From Paenibacillus mangrovi (GTDB lineage Bacteria; Bacillota; Bacilli; Paenibacillales; Paenibacillaceae), in the NCBI RefSeq assembly GCF_022898935.1, contig NZ_JALIRP010000003.1, forward strand, positions 434,001-498,000: a stretch of DNA of 64,000 nucleotides. The letters are read 5' to 3'. Shown one piece after another: positions 25,095 through 34,362 of the stretch (within the stretch, counting starts at the first letter, position 1; each line of letters opens with the position of its first letter). The notes beneath the pieces were generated by a model that did no database searches, was not told where the DNA came from, and saw only the letters and a list, made by a program, of their open reading frames with translations. The position numbers and the translations under genes are program-made.

Positions 25095-25964
25095 ATGACG
25101 ACAAGCTATCCCTTCGGGCCCGGCTTCCAGCACATATATCCGGTTCCTTTTGCTTATGACCCGTATGCTTATACACTTCGCAGCCCGTATCCGCCATCCT
25201 TCTATTACTGGCCTGTGCCGGACCGCTCCTATCCTTACTTTGGAGCCTTCCCGGGGTATCCCGCATATCCGGTTTACAGCGCCTATTCCGGACCGTATCC
25301 GGGCATCGCGTATAATTCTTCGTTCCAAGCGCCGGATCCAAACCGGGTAGAGCCGACTCACAAGGGTTTTCAGGTAAAGCTCCAGCCGCAGCCCGAGAAG
25401 AAGACTGAAAATGTTCAAGCCGAGAACGTAAAGGCGCAAAGTCAGCCTGGAGTGAAAATGAATACAGGCATCGAGGTTGGCGGCAAGCATGGCGCTGGTT
25501 TTCAAGCCACAACCCAGGTCGACAAGCAAGGCGTAAGTAACCAGGTCAGCAGCCATGTAGGCTCGGAAGCGTATGGACTTAGCATGCAAAGCGAAGCAAG
25601 CCTGGACAACAGCAATAAAGGTTTTCAATTCGAGACTGGTGGCCAGCTCGGCGGCAAGTACGGCATCCAGGCTCAAATGGAGGGCCATGCCGGCATCAAG
25701 CAGGGGATCGGTCTGAACACCGAGGCACAGCTCGGCGGTGAACATGGCATCGGTGCTCACATGAAAGGCCAGCTCGGTGGCGGCCATGGAGCTGAATTCA
25801 CCACCGGGGCGCACATCGGCGGCGACCACGGCGTTGGCGCGCATGCCGGGGCCCAGGTTGGTGGCGGTCAAGGCGTAAGCTTCAAGATCGGCGGAAATCT
25901 CGGCAGCCATGACGGAGAAGTGGGCATCAATCTCGGCAAGGAGAAGAAGCAAGCCGAATCGTAA
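25095..25964 (+). CDS. Gly-rich repeat protein with Tyr/Pro-rich N-terminus
   Basis: A 289-residue protein that I do not recognise by name. I start it at ATG 25095, behind GGAGGTTC; the frame opening at 25074 is less likely. Residues 1-80 are rich in Tyr, Pro and Phe (FGAFPGYPAYPVYSAYSGPY), typical of spore-coat or surface proteins. Residues about 115-281 consist of about twelve units near 14 residues, each starting with GG-x-HG or a variant and continuing with alternating hydrophobic and polar residues. The tail is KEKKQAES. There is no signal peptide, no membrane segment and no Cys. A spore coat or exosporium role is plausible for a cytoplasmically made, non-exported repeat protein. Confidence 0.82.
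   Translation: MTTSYPFGPGFQHIYPVPFAYDPYAYTLRSPYPPSFYYWPVPDRSYPYFGAFPGYPAYPVYSAYSGPYPGIAYNSSFQAPDPNRVEPTHKGFQVKLQPQPEKKTENVQAENVKAQSQPGVKMNTGIEVGGKHGAGFQATTQVDKQGVSNQVSSHVGSEAYGLSMQSEASLDNSNKGFQFETGGQLGGKYGIQAQMEGHAGIKQGIGLNTEAQLGGEHGIGAHMKGQLGGGHGAEFTTGAHIGGDHGVGAHAGAQVGGGQGVSFKIGGNLGSHDGEVGINLGKEKKQAES
25437..25937 (+). repeat. About twelve tandem 14-residue repeats (42-base coding units)
   Basis: Aligned units include GGKYGIQAQMEGHA, GIKQGIGLNTEAQL, GGEHGIGAHMKGQL, GGGHGAEFTTGAHI, GGDHGVGAHAGAQV and GGGQGVSFKIGGNL. Spacing is exactly 14 residues in the C-terminal half, with 13- and 15-residue units in the middle. The protein repeats are clear while the DNA has diverged, so the array is old and under protein-level selection. 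Confidence 0.8.
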
Positions 25965-26017
25965 TAAACGAACTACTCATGCATATGAGCCGATTGGATC
26001 TCCATGAGTGAACAGCA

Positions 26018-26067
26018 AAAAGGGGATGTCCCTGAAGTGGTAAATTCACTTCTGGGATAGCCCCTTT
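26018..26067. terminator. Bidirectional terminator between repeat protein and GH85 gene
   Basis: AAAGGGGATGTCCC and GGGATAGCCCCTTT pair imperfectly around an inner AAGTG / CACTT stem. It separates two convergent genes, with A-rich and T-rich flanks on either side. Confidence 0.75.
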
Positions 26068-26112
26068 AAGCTTGCCTGCGTTACTCAGCCATACTTCCGC
26101 TATTTCTGCTAC

Positions 26113-28899
26113 TTATTTCAAGCCTAATACCTCTAGATCATAAATACGCGCTGCAGTATCCCCGCCCTGGGTCGCCTGATCGATTTGCAGGCGTACATAC
26201 CGCGCAGGGGTCAGCTCGATCGCATGGCTGCTGACCGCTTTCGCCTGATCCTTCACCGTAACAACGTCCTTCCATGTTGTGCCGTCCTGGCTCACTTGAA
26301 TCTTGTATGCACGCGTATTAAACGCAGCCGGTTCACCTCCGGCTTCCGCATGCCGTATCACAAACCCGCTGATCTTGCGTTCCTCTCCAAGATCCACAAC
26401 CAGATGATGCGGTCCGTCACCGACAGCACACCACTTCGTATTGGTCAGCCCGTCCACGGCAAACTGCGGAGCCTCCTTCTCGTTCACAGAGCTCGACGCC
26501 GTCGCTTCTTTGCCGAGAGCTAGATTGCCGACACCGTTCGCGGCTTCCTTAGTAACCGTAATAAGCTTCTTGTGGACTGTGTCCTCACCGACGCTGTTTT
26601 TCGCCGTCAAAGTAACCTCGTAGGTTCCTCCCTCGCTATACGTCACTTTCGGATTCTGGTCCGTGCTGGACGAAGGTTGGCCACCTGGGAAGTTCCAGTG
26701 CCAGGACTCAGTCACCTCCGAGGACAGATCCGTAAATTGCACCGTTTCCCCTGGCGCAATCAAGGTCTTATCGGCCTCGAAGGCTGCGGTCGGCTTCGGA
26801 TATTCCGGCCAGTCAAAGCTTACACCTGCTCCCTTACCCGGCTCATAATGGCGGTTCACCGGAATGACCACCATTTTGGTCGATTTCTCCTGCTGGGTCC
26901 GCTTCATTTCGGGCACATAATAAACGGTATTGCCAGTTGTGCCCATCAGCTCGTACTTACCATCCGGATGAACCCGGTATACCTGGTAGTACATATCGTC
27001 TTCGCCCTGCTTCGGCGCCTTCCAAGACAAACGGGCATCGCCATAAATTCCGTCACGGAAATCATTTTCGATCACCTGCAGATCGGTTACCTGGTGCGGC
27101 TTCTTCGCCTTGTCGTTCACCTGCGTAACCGCCAAGCGGCCAATGTTGGCCTGGTAATCTGCCAGATCCGCCGCGGCGTCGAACCGGAGCGAAATACCAG
27201 TAATCGTACGTCCTTTATACTTGTTCAGCTTCACGCTTCCCTGCTTCCAATCCTGCCCTGCACCAGTCTCCGTCCACTTCTTCGGCTCGAAGAACTCGTA
27301 CTTGTCAGGCGCATCAGCAAAGGCCAGGCCTATCTGTACATTGACGTCCTTCCCGTTCTTTACATTGTCGGTGTACACCACCGATACTTCCGTCGTCTCC
27401 TCCACCGGAATGTTTGCCTTGTACAGCTTGACATGGGTGGAAGAGCCCTTGTTTACAGGACCCGCAACCTGAAGCGAGCTGCCTCCGTAGAAGGACTTGC
27501 TGAAATCAAAGCTCGGCTGAAGCGGCTCGCCTATGCCGTTTGACTCCGCAATCCAGCGCCAGGTCGGCAAAACATCCTGCAGGCTCCGATTGCTCCAGTC
27601 GCGGTTTCGCATTACTTTGCCATCCACGGCAAACATGTGGCCGTTACCCGTATTGAAGTGAGTGATGAATTCAGAATCGGTCAGTACGCTTTTCTCAACA
27701 ACGTCATTCGCGATGCCTCTCCAGGCCATCGGATCCCCGCTCTCCGGAGGTAACTTCGCCGGATTCATGGCGGTCCCCACCCAGAAGTTCTGTTCCTTCT
27801 TCAGAAATTCCTCATGCGTCTCGGAGCTGTTAAACGTCCAGTCCGGACGGTAAATGCCAAGGGAAGTCGTTGCAGGCTTTCCCTCCGGGAACAGCACTGG
27901 CCAATTGATCCGGCTGTCGTAGCCCTTGGCCTCAACGTCGATGCCGGCGTAAAGGTCATACGGACTGCGCCCCAGCTCCGCCGCTTTCGCCGGAGAATTC
28001 AGGAACGGGGTTACATAATCGTATTTACCGTTCTTATCGTCCTTGTACTGCCAGCGGAAATCGATAAACATGTTGTCGGACACGCGCTGATTTCCCGCTT
28101 GGTAGAATCCGTCGTTCTTGTCCGTCAAGGCCCCCTGCCACTTCACCGGCCCGTCCTCGATCATGGAATCGTACCAGATAATCTCCATTCCTTGCGGCTT
28201 CTTCTTCTGCAGATAAGTTAAAAACTCAGTCATTTGGGCTGCATCTTCAGGTGTTCCGCCCTGGGTTTCCTGGTTGATGAACCATCCGTCAAACCCGTAA
28301 TACTTTGCAACCTCGATCAGCTTGTCTGCCACCGGGAAGGATCCGTCTTCCCGCTGCTGCAGCAGATCGCGCATCCACTGGATTTTCCCGCCATGCTCCT
28401 TCTGGGGCAAGAATACGGTTCCAAAAACGGGGACGCCATTTTTGTGAGCCGCATCGATCACATCCGAGCTTGGAGGTACAATCAGGCCCTCACCAGCCGA
28501 GCCACCCCACATAACGAGCTTGTCGATATACTGCCAGTTGCTGAAAGTATAGGTATGGAATTTCTCCGATCCCTGGGAAGGAGCGCCGCTCGTGCTCGGA
28601 TACATCGAAGCGATGGCCATCACCTTGACCTCTTCCTTGGCATTAGGGTTTGTCTTTACGCCTTGAATGCGGTTCTGTTCAAGCTTGACCGTTCCCCGGT
28701 TAAACTCCGCATCCTTATCTGTGGACGGCGACCATTCCAGCAGCGTATTTGGATACCAATACGACGAATGCGGTTGTGCTGCTTCCGCTTCCCCTGCAAA
28801 TCCTGTTAGGGCTGCTCCCAGCAACGCCGTGCTCATCCACATGACCGTTCTGCGCTTCCACTGTGTTCTGCTGAAATAACTTGGTTTGACTCGTTTCAT
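26113..28899 (-). CDS. Secreted GH85 endo-beta-N-acetylglucosaminidase with PKD and F5/8C domains
   Basis: A 928-residue secreted enzyme that cuts the GlcNAc-beta-1,4-GlcNAc core of N-linked glycans. I start it at ATG 28899, behind AGGAGG; the frame upstream adds 89 non-native residues. The signal peptide ends near AEA-AQ (about 40). The GH85 barrel spans about 70-400, with the catalytic Asn209 and Glu211 in YYGFDGWFINQET, the pair used for substrate-assisted catalysis. Beta-sandwich modules follow, then a PKD domain (about 700-785, TESWHWNFPGG), and a C-terminal F5/8C (CBM32-like) domain at 792-928 starting NLALGKEATASS. No cell-wall anchor is seen. It is the last gene of the LplBCA-type operon. 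Confidence 0.95.
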   Translation of the reverse strand: MKRVKPSYFSRTQWKRRTVMWMSTALLGAALTGFAGEAEAAQPHSSYWYPNTLLEWSPSTDKDAEFNRGTVKLEQNRIQGVKTNPNAKEEVKVMAIASMYPSTSGAPSQGSEKFHTYTFSNWQYIDKLVMWGGSAGEGLIVPPSSDVIDAAHKNGVPVFGTVFLPQKEHGGKIQWMRDLLQQREDGSFPVADKLIEVAKYYGFDGWFINQETQGGTPEDAAQMTEFLTYLQKKKPQGMEIIWYDSMIEDGPVKWQGALTDKNDGFYQAGNQRVSDNMFIDFRWQYKDDKNGKYDYVTPFLNSPAKAAELGRSPYDLYAGIDVEAKGYDSRINWPVLFPEGKPATTSLGIYRPDWTFNSSETHEEFLKKEQNFWVGTAMNPAKLPPESGDPMAWRGIANDVVEKSVLTDSEFITHFNTGNGHMFAVDGKVMRNRDWSNRSLQDVLPTWRWIAESNGIGEPLQPSFDFSKSFYGGSSLQVAGPVNKGSSTHVKLYKANIPVEETTEVSVVYTDNVKNGKDVNVQIGLAFADAPDKYEFFEPKKWTETGAGQDWKQGSVKLNKYKGRTITGISLRFDAAADLADYQANIGRLAVTQVNDKAKKPHQVTDLQVIENDFRDGIYGDARLSWKAPKQGEDDMYYQVYRVHPDGKYELMGTTGNTVYYVPEMKRTQQEKSTKMVVIPVNRHYEPGKGAGVSFDWPEYPKPTAAFEADKTLIAPGETVQFTDLSSEVTESWHWNFPGGQPSSSTDQNPKVTYSEGGTYEVTLTAKNSVGEDTVHKKLITVTKEAANGVGNLALGKEATASSSVNEKEAPQFAVDGLTNTKWCAVGDGPHHLVVDLGEERKISGFVIRHAEAGGEPAAFNTRAYKIQVSQDGTTWKDVVTVKDQAKAVSSHAIELTPARYVRLQIDQATQGGDTAARIYDLEVLGLK

Positions 28900-28957
28900 A
28901 GAATAACCTCCTGTATCTGTAGTGAGAACATATGATGAAAAAAAGAGATTAATGGGC

Positions 28958-28986
28958 GAAACGGCGGTACACCCCCCGACCGTTTC
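28958..28986 (-). other. Intercistronic hairpin between binding protein and GH85 gene
   Basis: GAAACGG and CCGTTTC form a 7-bp stem with a 15-base loop. A T7 run lies only about 12 bases further down the minus strand, so this may be a partial terminator that lowers GH85 expression relative to the binding protein. Confidence 0.45.
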
Positions 28987-29008
28987 ACCACTTTGATCAC
29001 ATTTCAAA

Positions 29009-30535
29009 TTACTTGTTGTTTTCAGCTTTCCAGGCATCAAACTGCTTTTGCGCTTCGGCAATAACTTTGTCGATGCCGGCATCCTTGAATTTCTGCTGCG
29101 CCTTCGGCAGGTACTCCTCAGGATCAACCGAACCGGTATAAAGCGCAGGAATAAATTCCTTAGCAACGTTCGTGATCGAGGCCACTTCGGTTTTTACAGG
29201 TGCAGTGTCAAAGTTGAAGCCGAAGGTCGGCGCCACTTTTGCAGAACTGTTGAACTTCTCAAACGCATCCCACTTATCCTTAGGCTCGTCTTTATGAAGA
29301 TACGTCAGGTACATATTACCGAGCGCAAAACCAGGCATAGCGTAACTTTCCTGCATCCTAGGCAGGTCCTCGATGTATGGATCTTCAAGCTTCTTATAGT
29401 GCGTTCCTTCCAGACCATATTGAATCATGTTGCGCAGCTTAGGATCGGTATTGAGCAGGTTCAGGAACATCATCGCCCGCTCCGGATTTTTGGAATACGA
29501 TGAAATCGCCATCATCGAGCCTGCTGCGGAGCTGGTGTAAATAACCGGGTCATGCATCGGTCTCGTTACAATGTCATAACCTGCACTTCTGGACCAACCC
29601 AATTCGGCATACGGTTGCGTAATTTCGCGGTCAACGAGCCATTTGCCAGTCTTCATGTTGTCGATGCCGTCCAAGGTAGCGATGTCCTCGCGTACATAGC
29701 CTGCCTTATAGTATTTACGCATCGTCGTCAGAGCCGATTTCAATTCAGGCGTTTCCAGCACGTTTACAAACTTGTAGTCCTCGGTGTCCAGATACATACC
29801 AATCGGGATTTCATCTCCGAGCGGGTAGTCGAACGGCATATACGGCTTGAAGCCCTTTGGCACCGCAAGCGGCGTGATTTCCGCCGGCTCGTTCTCCTTG
29901 ATTGTCTTAAGCAGCGGCTCCAGATCCTCCAGAGTCGTTACTTTGGAAATGTCCAGATTGTATTTATCCACATACTTTTTATTAAAGCGCCATACATATT
30001 GCTGCGCCAATTCCTTATTAGTCGGTACGGCATAGTTCACGCCTTTAACCTTCGTTCCCTCCAGGAAACGGGGATCAAGCTCTTCCTTGATGCCCTTACC
30101 ATACTTGTCTAGCAGGTCATTCAGTGGCATGAAGGCACCTTTAGCAGCATTCGGAAGATATTCAAAAGCCCACGAGCTGGTAAAAGCGATGTCGTAGTTC
30201 TCGCCGGAGCTGGTGATTACCTGCATCCGCTGGCTGTAATCGCCCCAGTCAATCATGCTCAGTTCAATCGTTGCGTTGATTTTCTCCGTCAGATATTTGT
30301 TGATCTCCTCTTGTACTATAGGAAGATCCTTTTGGGAAGGTCCAATCATGTACATTTTCAGCTTTACCGGATCCAGCTTGGAAGCATCAATCGTGCCGTC
30401 GCTTTGAATGGCTGATTCCTCTTTCGCCGGTTCACTCGCCGACTTTTCTTCGTTTTTGCTGCCGCAGGCCGACAAAACGAAACTCAGCGCAAGCACCAGA
30501 GTAAGGGATAATAGAGAAGCCTTTTTCTTAAACAT
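29009..30535 (-). CDS. LplA-type extracellular binding lipoprotein (glycan importer)
   Basis: About 508 residues from ATG 30535, behind AGGGGG; the frame opening at 30637 adds 34 residues before a clear signal peptide. The lipobox is LSAC (MFKKKASLLSLTLVLALSFV leads into it), followed by an Asp/Glu/Lys/Ser-rich linker. The body has the family pattern MYMIGPSQKDLPIVQEEINK, ISSYSKNPERAMMFLNLL and a long C-terminal domain of the LplA kind, larger than CUT1 family-1 proteins. It lies between the permeases and the secreted GH85 gene. Released N-glycan oligosaccharides are the likely ligand. Confidence 0.92.
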   Translation of the reverse strand: MFKKKASLLSLTLVLALSFVLSACGSKNEEKSASEPAKEESAIQSDGTIDASKLDPVKLKMYMIGPSQKDLPIVQEEINKYLTEKINATIELSMIDWGDYSQRMQVITSSGENYDIAFTSSWAFEYLPNAAKGAFMPLNDLLDKYGKGIKEELDPRFLEGTKVKGVNYAVPTNKELAQQYVWRFNKKYVDKYNLDISKVTTLEDLEPLLKTIKENEPAEITPLAVPKGFKPYMPFDYPLGDEIPIGMYLDTEDYKFVNVLETPELKSALTTMRKYYKAGYVREDIATLDGIDNMKTGKWLVDREITQPYAELGWSRSAGYDIVTRPMHDPVIYTSSAAGSMMAISSYSKNPERAMMFLNLLNTDPKLRNMIQYGLEGTHYKKLEDPYIEDLPRMQESYAMPGFALGNMYLTYLHKDEPKDKWDAFEKFNSSAKVAPTFGFNFDTAPVKTEVASITNVAKEFIPALYTGSVDPEEYLPKAQQKFKDAGIDKVIAEAQKQFDAWKAENNK

Positions 30536-30643
30536 GTGTTTTCCCCCTGTATCGCTTATTTTATTGCTATATTGATACCGCTTCCACTTTAGTGCCCGGA
30601 TTGCTCCGGCAGGGTGTGGGTTTGCGGGTTCAACCATATGAGA

Positions 30644-31591
30644 TTAACCTTTGACCGAGCCAACCGTCAGGCCCTGGACAAAATACCGCTGAAAGAACGG
30701 ATACGCCATTACAATCGGCAACGTGGCCAATACCACCATCGCCATTCGCACGGTTTCGGTCGGTAAGCTAGCTGCCGCATCGAAGGAACCGAGGTGCTGT
30801 GCATTTTGGGTCAGGAAGTCCATGTTCTTTTCGATTTTCATAAGCAAATACTGCAGCGGTACTGTTGATTGCGGATCGTTGTAGTACATCAAGGCGTTAA
30901 ACCAGTCATTCCAATAACCGAGTGAACTGAATAGACCGATCGTTGCAATCCCCGGCAGCGAGATGGGGAGCACGATTTTGACAAAGGTCCGAAATTCGCT
31001 TGCGCCGTCAATCCTGGCTGACTCAATGATTTCGTCCGGAATCGTCGTCTGGTAGAAGGTTCTCATGACGATAATGGAGAACGCACTCAGAGACAGCGGA
31101 AAGATTAGCGACCAGATCGTGTTCTGCAGATGCAAAAACTGGGTCATGACGATATAGCCGGGAACCATGCCGCCCGAGAACAGCATCGTAAAAAACGCCA
31201 GGAAACTGAAAAATCCTCTGAATTCGAAATTTCGCCGGGACAAGGCATACGCATATGTCGTCACCAGTGTCAGACTGATCAGCGTTCCCAGCACGGTAAC
31301 CAGCAGCGTAAGCCCAAATGAATGCAGCAGCTCGGTTCCCGATTGGAAAATATACTCATACGCTGCAAAGCTAAACTCGCTCGGAAACAGTCTGAACCCT
31401 TCCATCGCCAGTGTCTGCTCATCCGTCAAAGAAATAATGATAACAAATAGAAACGGAAAGACACAGGAAAAGGCGAACAGGCCGATCACAATATTAAAAA
31501 TCGTATTCCACACGGGAGAAACTGCGTTGTAGTCTCTCTTTCTCGCACGTTTGGGCCGCCGGCCAGCGGCTTGTACAGAATGCTGTGTCAT
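30644..31591 (-). CDS. ABC transporter permease, LplC type
   Basis: About 315 residues from the ATG at 31591 (MTQHSVQAAGRR), which follows AGGGGG; the ATG nine bases upstream is on the ribosome site. Six hydrophobic segments are present, with the EAA loop PDEIIESARIDGASEFRTFV and the tail FFQRYFVQGLTVGSVKG typical of LplC/YtcP proteins. It ends about 110 bases before the binding-protein start. It partners the LplB-type permease 17 bases upstream. The operon has no ATPase gene. Confidence 0.93.
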   Translation of the reverse strand: MTQHSVQAAGRRPKRARKRDYNAVSPVWNTIFNIVIGLFAFSCVFPFLFVIIISLTDEQTLAMEGFRLFPSEFSFAAYEYIFQSGTELLHSFGLTLLVTVLGTLISLTLVTTYAYALSRRNFEFRGFFSFLAFFTMLFSGGMVPGYIVMTQFLHLQNTIWSLIFPLSLSAFSIIVMRTFYQTTIPDEIIESARIDGASEFRTFVKIVLPISLPGIATIGLFSSLGYWNDWFNALMYYNDPQSTVPLQYLLMKIEKNMDFLTQNAQHLGSFDAAASLPTETVRMAMVVLATLPIVMAYPFFQRYFVQGLTVGSVKG

Positions 31592-31608
31592 GGTACACAC
31601 CCCCTGGA

Positions 31609-32538
31609 TTAAAAGATCGCGTTGTCTTTTTCTATTTTTCGAACGATATAGTTGGCGATCAGAATCAGAACCAGCCCTACGATAGATTGATACAATCCGG
31701 CAGCGGTACTCATACCGACGTCACCCATATTGATTAGTCCGCGATAGACGAAGGTGTCGATAACATTCGTTACCGGATACAACGCGCCTGAATCCTTCGG
31801 AAGCTGATAGAACAGACCGAAGTCGGAGCGGAAGATGCCGCCGATGGCAAGTATAGTCAGAATGATCATAATCGGCTTCAGGAGCGGAATCGTAATATAC
31901 CGCGCCTGCTTCCATTTGCTGGCTCCATCAATAACAGCCGCTTCATAATAAGACTTGTCGATCCCTGTAATGGCCGCCAGATAGATGACGCTGTTGTAGC
32001 CTACGCCTTTCCAGATGCCGACAAATACGATGATGAAGGGCCAATACTTCGGTTCGGAATACCAGCTGACGGGATCGCCCCCGAAGAAGGTAATGATTTG
32101 GTTCAGCACTCCCTTGTCCACACTCAGAAAGGTGAAGGCAAAGTAACTGATGATGACCCAAGACAGAAAATGCGGCAAAAACATGCCGGTCTGATAAACT
32201 TTGGCCGTGCGCTTATTAACCAGCTCATTCAGCATGATGGCAAAGCCGACGGCAATGATCAGGCCCAGAACAATAAAGATCAGGTTGTACAGAATGGTAT
32301 TTCGCGTAATGATATAAGCATCGTTTGTCGAAAACAAATATTCGAAGTTCTTGAATCCTACCCATTCACTGTTCATCACGCTGGCGAAAAAGCCGTCCGG
32401 ACTGATCCGGAAATCCTTAAAAGCGAGAACCGTGCCAAACATGGGCAAGTAAGCAAAAATGAGAAACCAGATGGTTCCGGGCAGGATCATCAACAACATA
32501 AATCGATTTCGGATAACCTTCTTGATGAACGCCGACAT
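31609..32538 (-). CDS. ABC transporter permease, LplB type
   Basis: About 309 residues from ATG 32538, behind GAGGAGGAG; the frame opening at 32589 adds 17 residues over the ribosome site. Six hydrophobic segments are visible. The EAA loop is YYEAAVIDGASKWKQARYIT, and the MFGTVLAFKDFRISPDGF loop after helix 1 is usual for LplB. It is the first gene of the importer operon. A terminator separates it from the YesM/YesN pair, and a cre-like box lies in its upstream region. Confidence 0.93.
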   Translation of the reverse strand: MSAFIKKVIRNRFMLLMILPGTIWFLIFAYLPMFGTVLAFKDFRISPDGFFASVMNSEWVGFKNFEYLFSTNDAYIITRNTILYNLIFIVLGLIIAVGFAIMLNELVNKRTAKVYQTGMFLPHFLSWVIISYFAFTFLSVDKGVLNQIITFFGGDPVSWYSEPKYWPFIIVFVGIWKGVGYNSVIYLAAITGIDKSYYEAAVIDGASKWKQARYITIPLLKPIMIILTILAIGGIFRSDFGLFYQLPKDSGALYPVTNVIDTFVYRGLINMGDVGMSTAAGLYQSIVGLVLILIANYIVRKIEKDNAIF

Positions 32539-32677
32539 ATGCACTCCTCCTCTTTCCTTGTTAAATCCAAGTGATGAAACCGCTGCCACAAGATCCCCTA
32601 TGATCCTGCCGAGCGAGAAGCTTTCGGCAAGCCGTTCATTTATGTATCACTCGCCCTTAACTATTTCCATTGTGCCA

Positions 32678-32691
32678 AGTAAGCGCTATCT
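32678..32691 (-). promoter_or_regulatory. cre-like box upstream of the glycan importer operon
   Basis: AGTAAGCGCTATCT fits TGWAARCGYTWNCW at 13 of 14 positions and shares GTAAGCGCTAT with the box at 4068-4081. It lies about 140 bases before the LplB-type start, consistent with CcpA repression. Confidence 0.55.
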
Positions 32692-32759
32692 TTCTCAAGT
32701 TGAAAAAACCAAGAATGGGATGGAAAAATTAAAGAATCCGCCGTTTAGAGACAAAAAAG

Positions 32760-32792
32760 GACAGACTCCGGAGGGATTGACCAGAGCCTGTC
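32760..32792 (-). terminator. Rho-independent terminator of the yesN-type gene
   Basis: A 12-bp stem with two G-T wobbles (GACAGACTCCGG / CCAGAGCCTGTC on the plus strand) is followed on the minus strand by six T. It isolates the sensor pair from the importer genes. Confidence 0.82.
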
Positions 32793-32808
32793 ACCAATCG
32801 TTCACATT

Positions 32809-34362
32809 CTATTTCAGATTGGAATACATCGATCTCGTTTCCGTTGGCGATACACCGGTGTATTTTTTGAATTGCTTGTAAAAATACGAGCTGTCCGTAT
32901 ATCCGACGCTGCTGGCGATATCGGCAGTCTTCCGGTCCGTATACAGCAGCAGCTGGGTTGCCTTCTCGATCCGGTACTGGTTCAGATAATCGGAAAAGCT
33001 GGCGCCTACCTCCTGCTGGAAGAGCTGCCCGAGGTAATTCGGATGCAATTGCAGGCGCTGGCTTAATGTTTTGAGCGACAGCTCTTCCGGGAAGTGGTGC
33101 TGCACCTGCTCTACCAGGAAGGAGACATGCGGGCTGTAGCCCTGATCCCCTTCCTGCTGCCGCTCCAGACAGCGCTCCGCGATCGCCAGGACATGACCCC
33201 TTAGGCCCCGGAGCGTATGGATTTGATGGATGGGCGCAAAGATCCCACTGTAATCGGGGTTCTTCTCCAGATCCTTCGCGGCCACCATCAGCTGTACGGC
33301 CGCGTTGACGTATGGTTCCCGGGGAACCGTCGCCTCCTGGCCGCCAGCGTTTAAGACGGAGTCGATATACCCCTTCAGCGCCGAAGCGTCGCCTTCAACC
33401 AGCAGCTTAATAAAATCGTCGGTACCGAAGCAGCACAGCGACGTCTCGGATGACTCCCCCTCGGAAATAGGACCGTACAAAATCCCGTCATCGCCGGCGA
33501 CCAGAGAGGTGCGGAAATGCTCCTTGGCCGTGCTGTAGCTGCCCTGGATCAGCCGGAGATCACGGATCCCGGCGATTCCCTTCGAGCACCACAAACGAAG
33601 CCCCGTCAGCCTATGCAGCTTGTCCATCGCAGTTCTCATGCTCTCCCAGGACAAATCGCGCTCCCCGGCCTGGCCGGACAGGATGACAATATCGTCATCC
33701 GCATCAGGGAAGCAAATGACCCCATGCCCCTCCCCAAGTTCCTCCGTAATCGCCCGACACATTTCGTCTGCGAGACTGGTCAGGCGATACAGCTGGGATA
33801 CCGGACGATCGTCCGATATGAGGCGCACGACATGCACCTGAAAGGATTCATAATTCAGAGGGATCCCCAGCAATTCAGCCCGCTGCTTGAGTTCAGAGCT
33901 TTCAATCTCCCCGTTAACCCATCGCTGCAAAATGTTGCTGCGAAGAATTTTCCAATCCTCCTCGGAGCGAAAGCGATTCAGCTCCTCCCGTTCCCAGTCA
34001 CCCCGGATATGCTTGATGGTCGACTCCAGCTCATCGATATTGATCGGCTTCAGGATATAGTTTTCAATGCCGAGCATTATCCCTTTCTTCACATACTCAA
34101 ACTCATCATAGCCGCTCAGCACAACAAATTTGGTCCTCGGATGCATCTCCTTCACCTTCTTGATCAATTCCAGCCCGTCCATTCTCGGCATTGTAATATC
34201 CGTAAAGAGCAGATCCACCGGCTCCTCCCTTAACTTTTCCAAGGCTTGTACCCCATCGTTGGCCGAGCCAGCAACCTGGAGATCATAGTTCTTCCAATCC
34301 ATGATGGCAGCAAGTCCCTTTGCGATCAGCGGTTCATCGTCAACAAACAATACCTTTCTCAT
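32809..34362 (-). CDS. YesN-type response regulator with AraC domain
   Basis: A 517-residue regulator. The receiver has FVDDEPLIAKGL, phospho-acceptor D55 in LLFTDITMPRMDGLEL and the KP in YILKPINIDEL. A middle linker domain follows. The C-terminal AraC domain shows LKTLSQRLQLHPNYLGQLFQ and TADIASSVGYTDSSYFYKQF. Its ATG overlaps the kinase stop as ATGA. It most likely switches on the glycan importer and GH85 genes immediately downstream when the kinase senses an oligosaccharide. Confidence 0.93.
   Translation of the reverse strand: MRKVLFVDDEPLIAKGLAAIMDWKNYDLQVAGSANDGVQALEKLREEPVDLLFTDITMPRMDGLELIKKVKEMHPRTKFVVLSGYDEFEYVKKGIMLGIENYILKPINIDELESTIKHIRGDWEREELNRFRSEEDWKILRSNILQRWVNGEIESSELKQRAELLGIPLNYESFQVHVVRLISDDRPVSQLYRLTSLADEMCRAITEELGEGHGVICFPDADDDIVILSGQAGERDLSWESMRTAMDKLHRLTGLRLWCSKGIAGIRDLRLIQGSYSTAKEHFRTSLVAGDDGILYGPISEGESSETSLCCFGTDDFIKLLVEGDASALKGYIDSVLNAGGQEATVPREPYVNAAVQLMVAAKDLEKNPDYSGIFAPIHQIHTLRGLRGHVLAIAERCLERQQEGDQGYSPHVSFLVEQVQHHFPEELSLKTLSQRLQLHPNYLGQLFQQEVGASFSDYLNQYRIEKATQLLLYTDRKTADIASSVGYTDSSYFYKQFKKYTGVSPTETRSMYSNLK

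Noticed and set aside
25068..25952. A long antisense frame opposite the Gly-His repeat protein, itself looking repetitive
   Set aside because: Its repeats are only the mirror of the sense repeats; the sense strand has the ribosome site and start.
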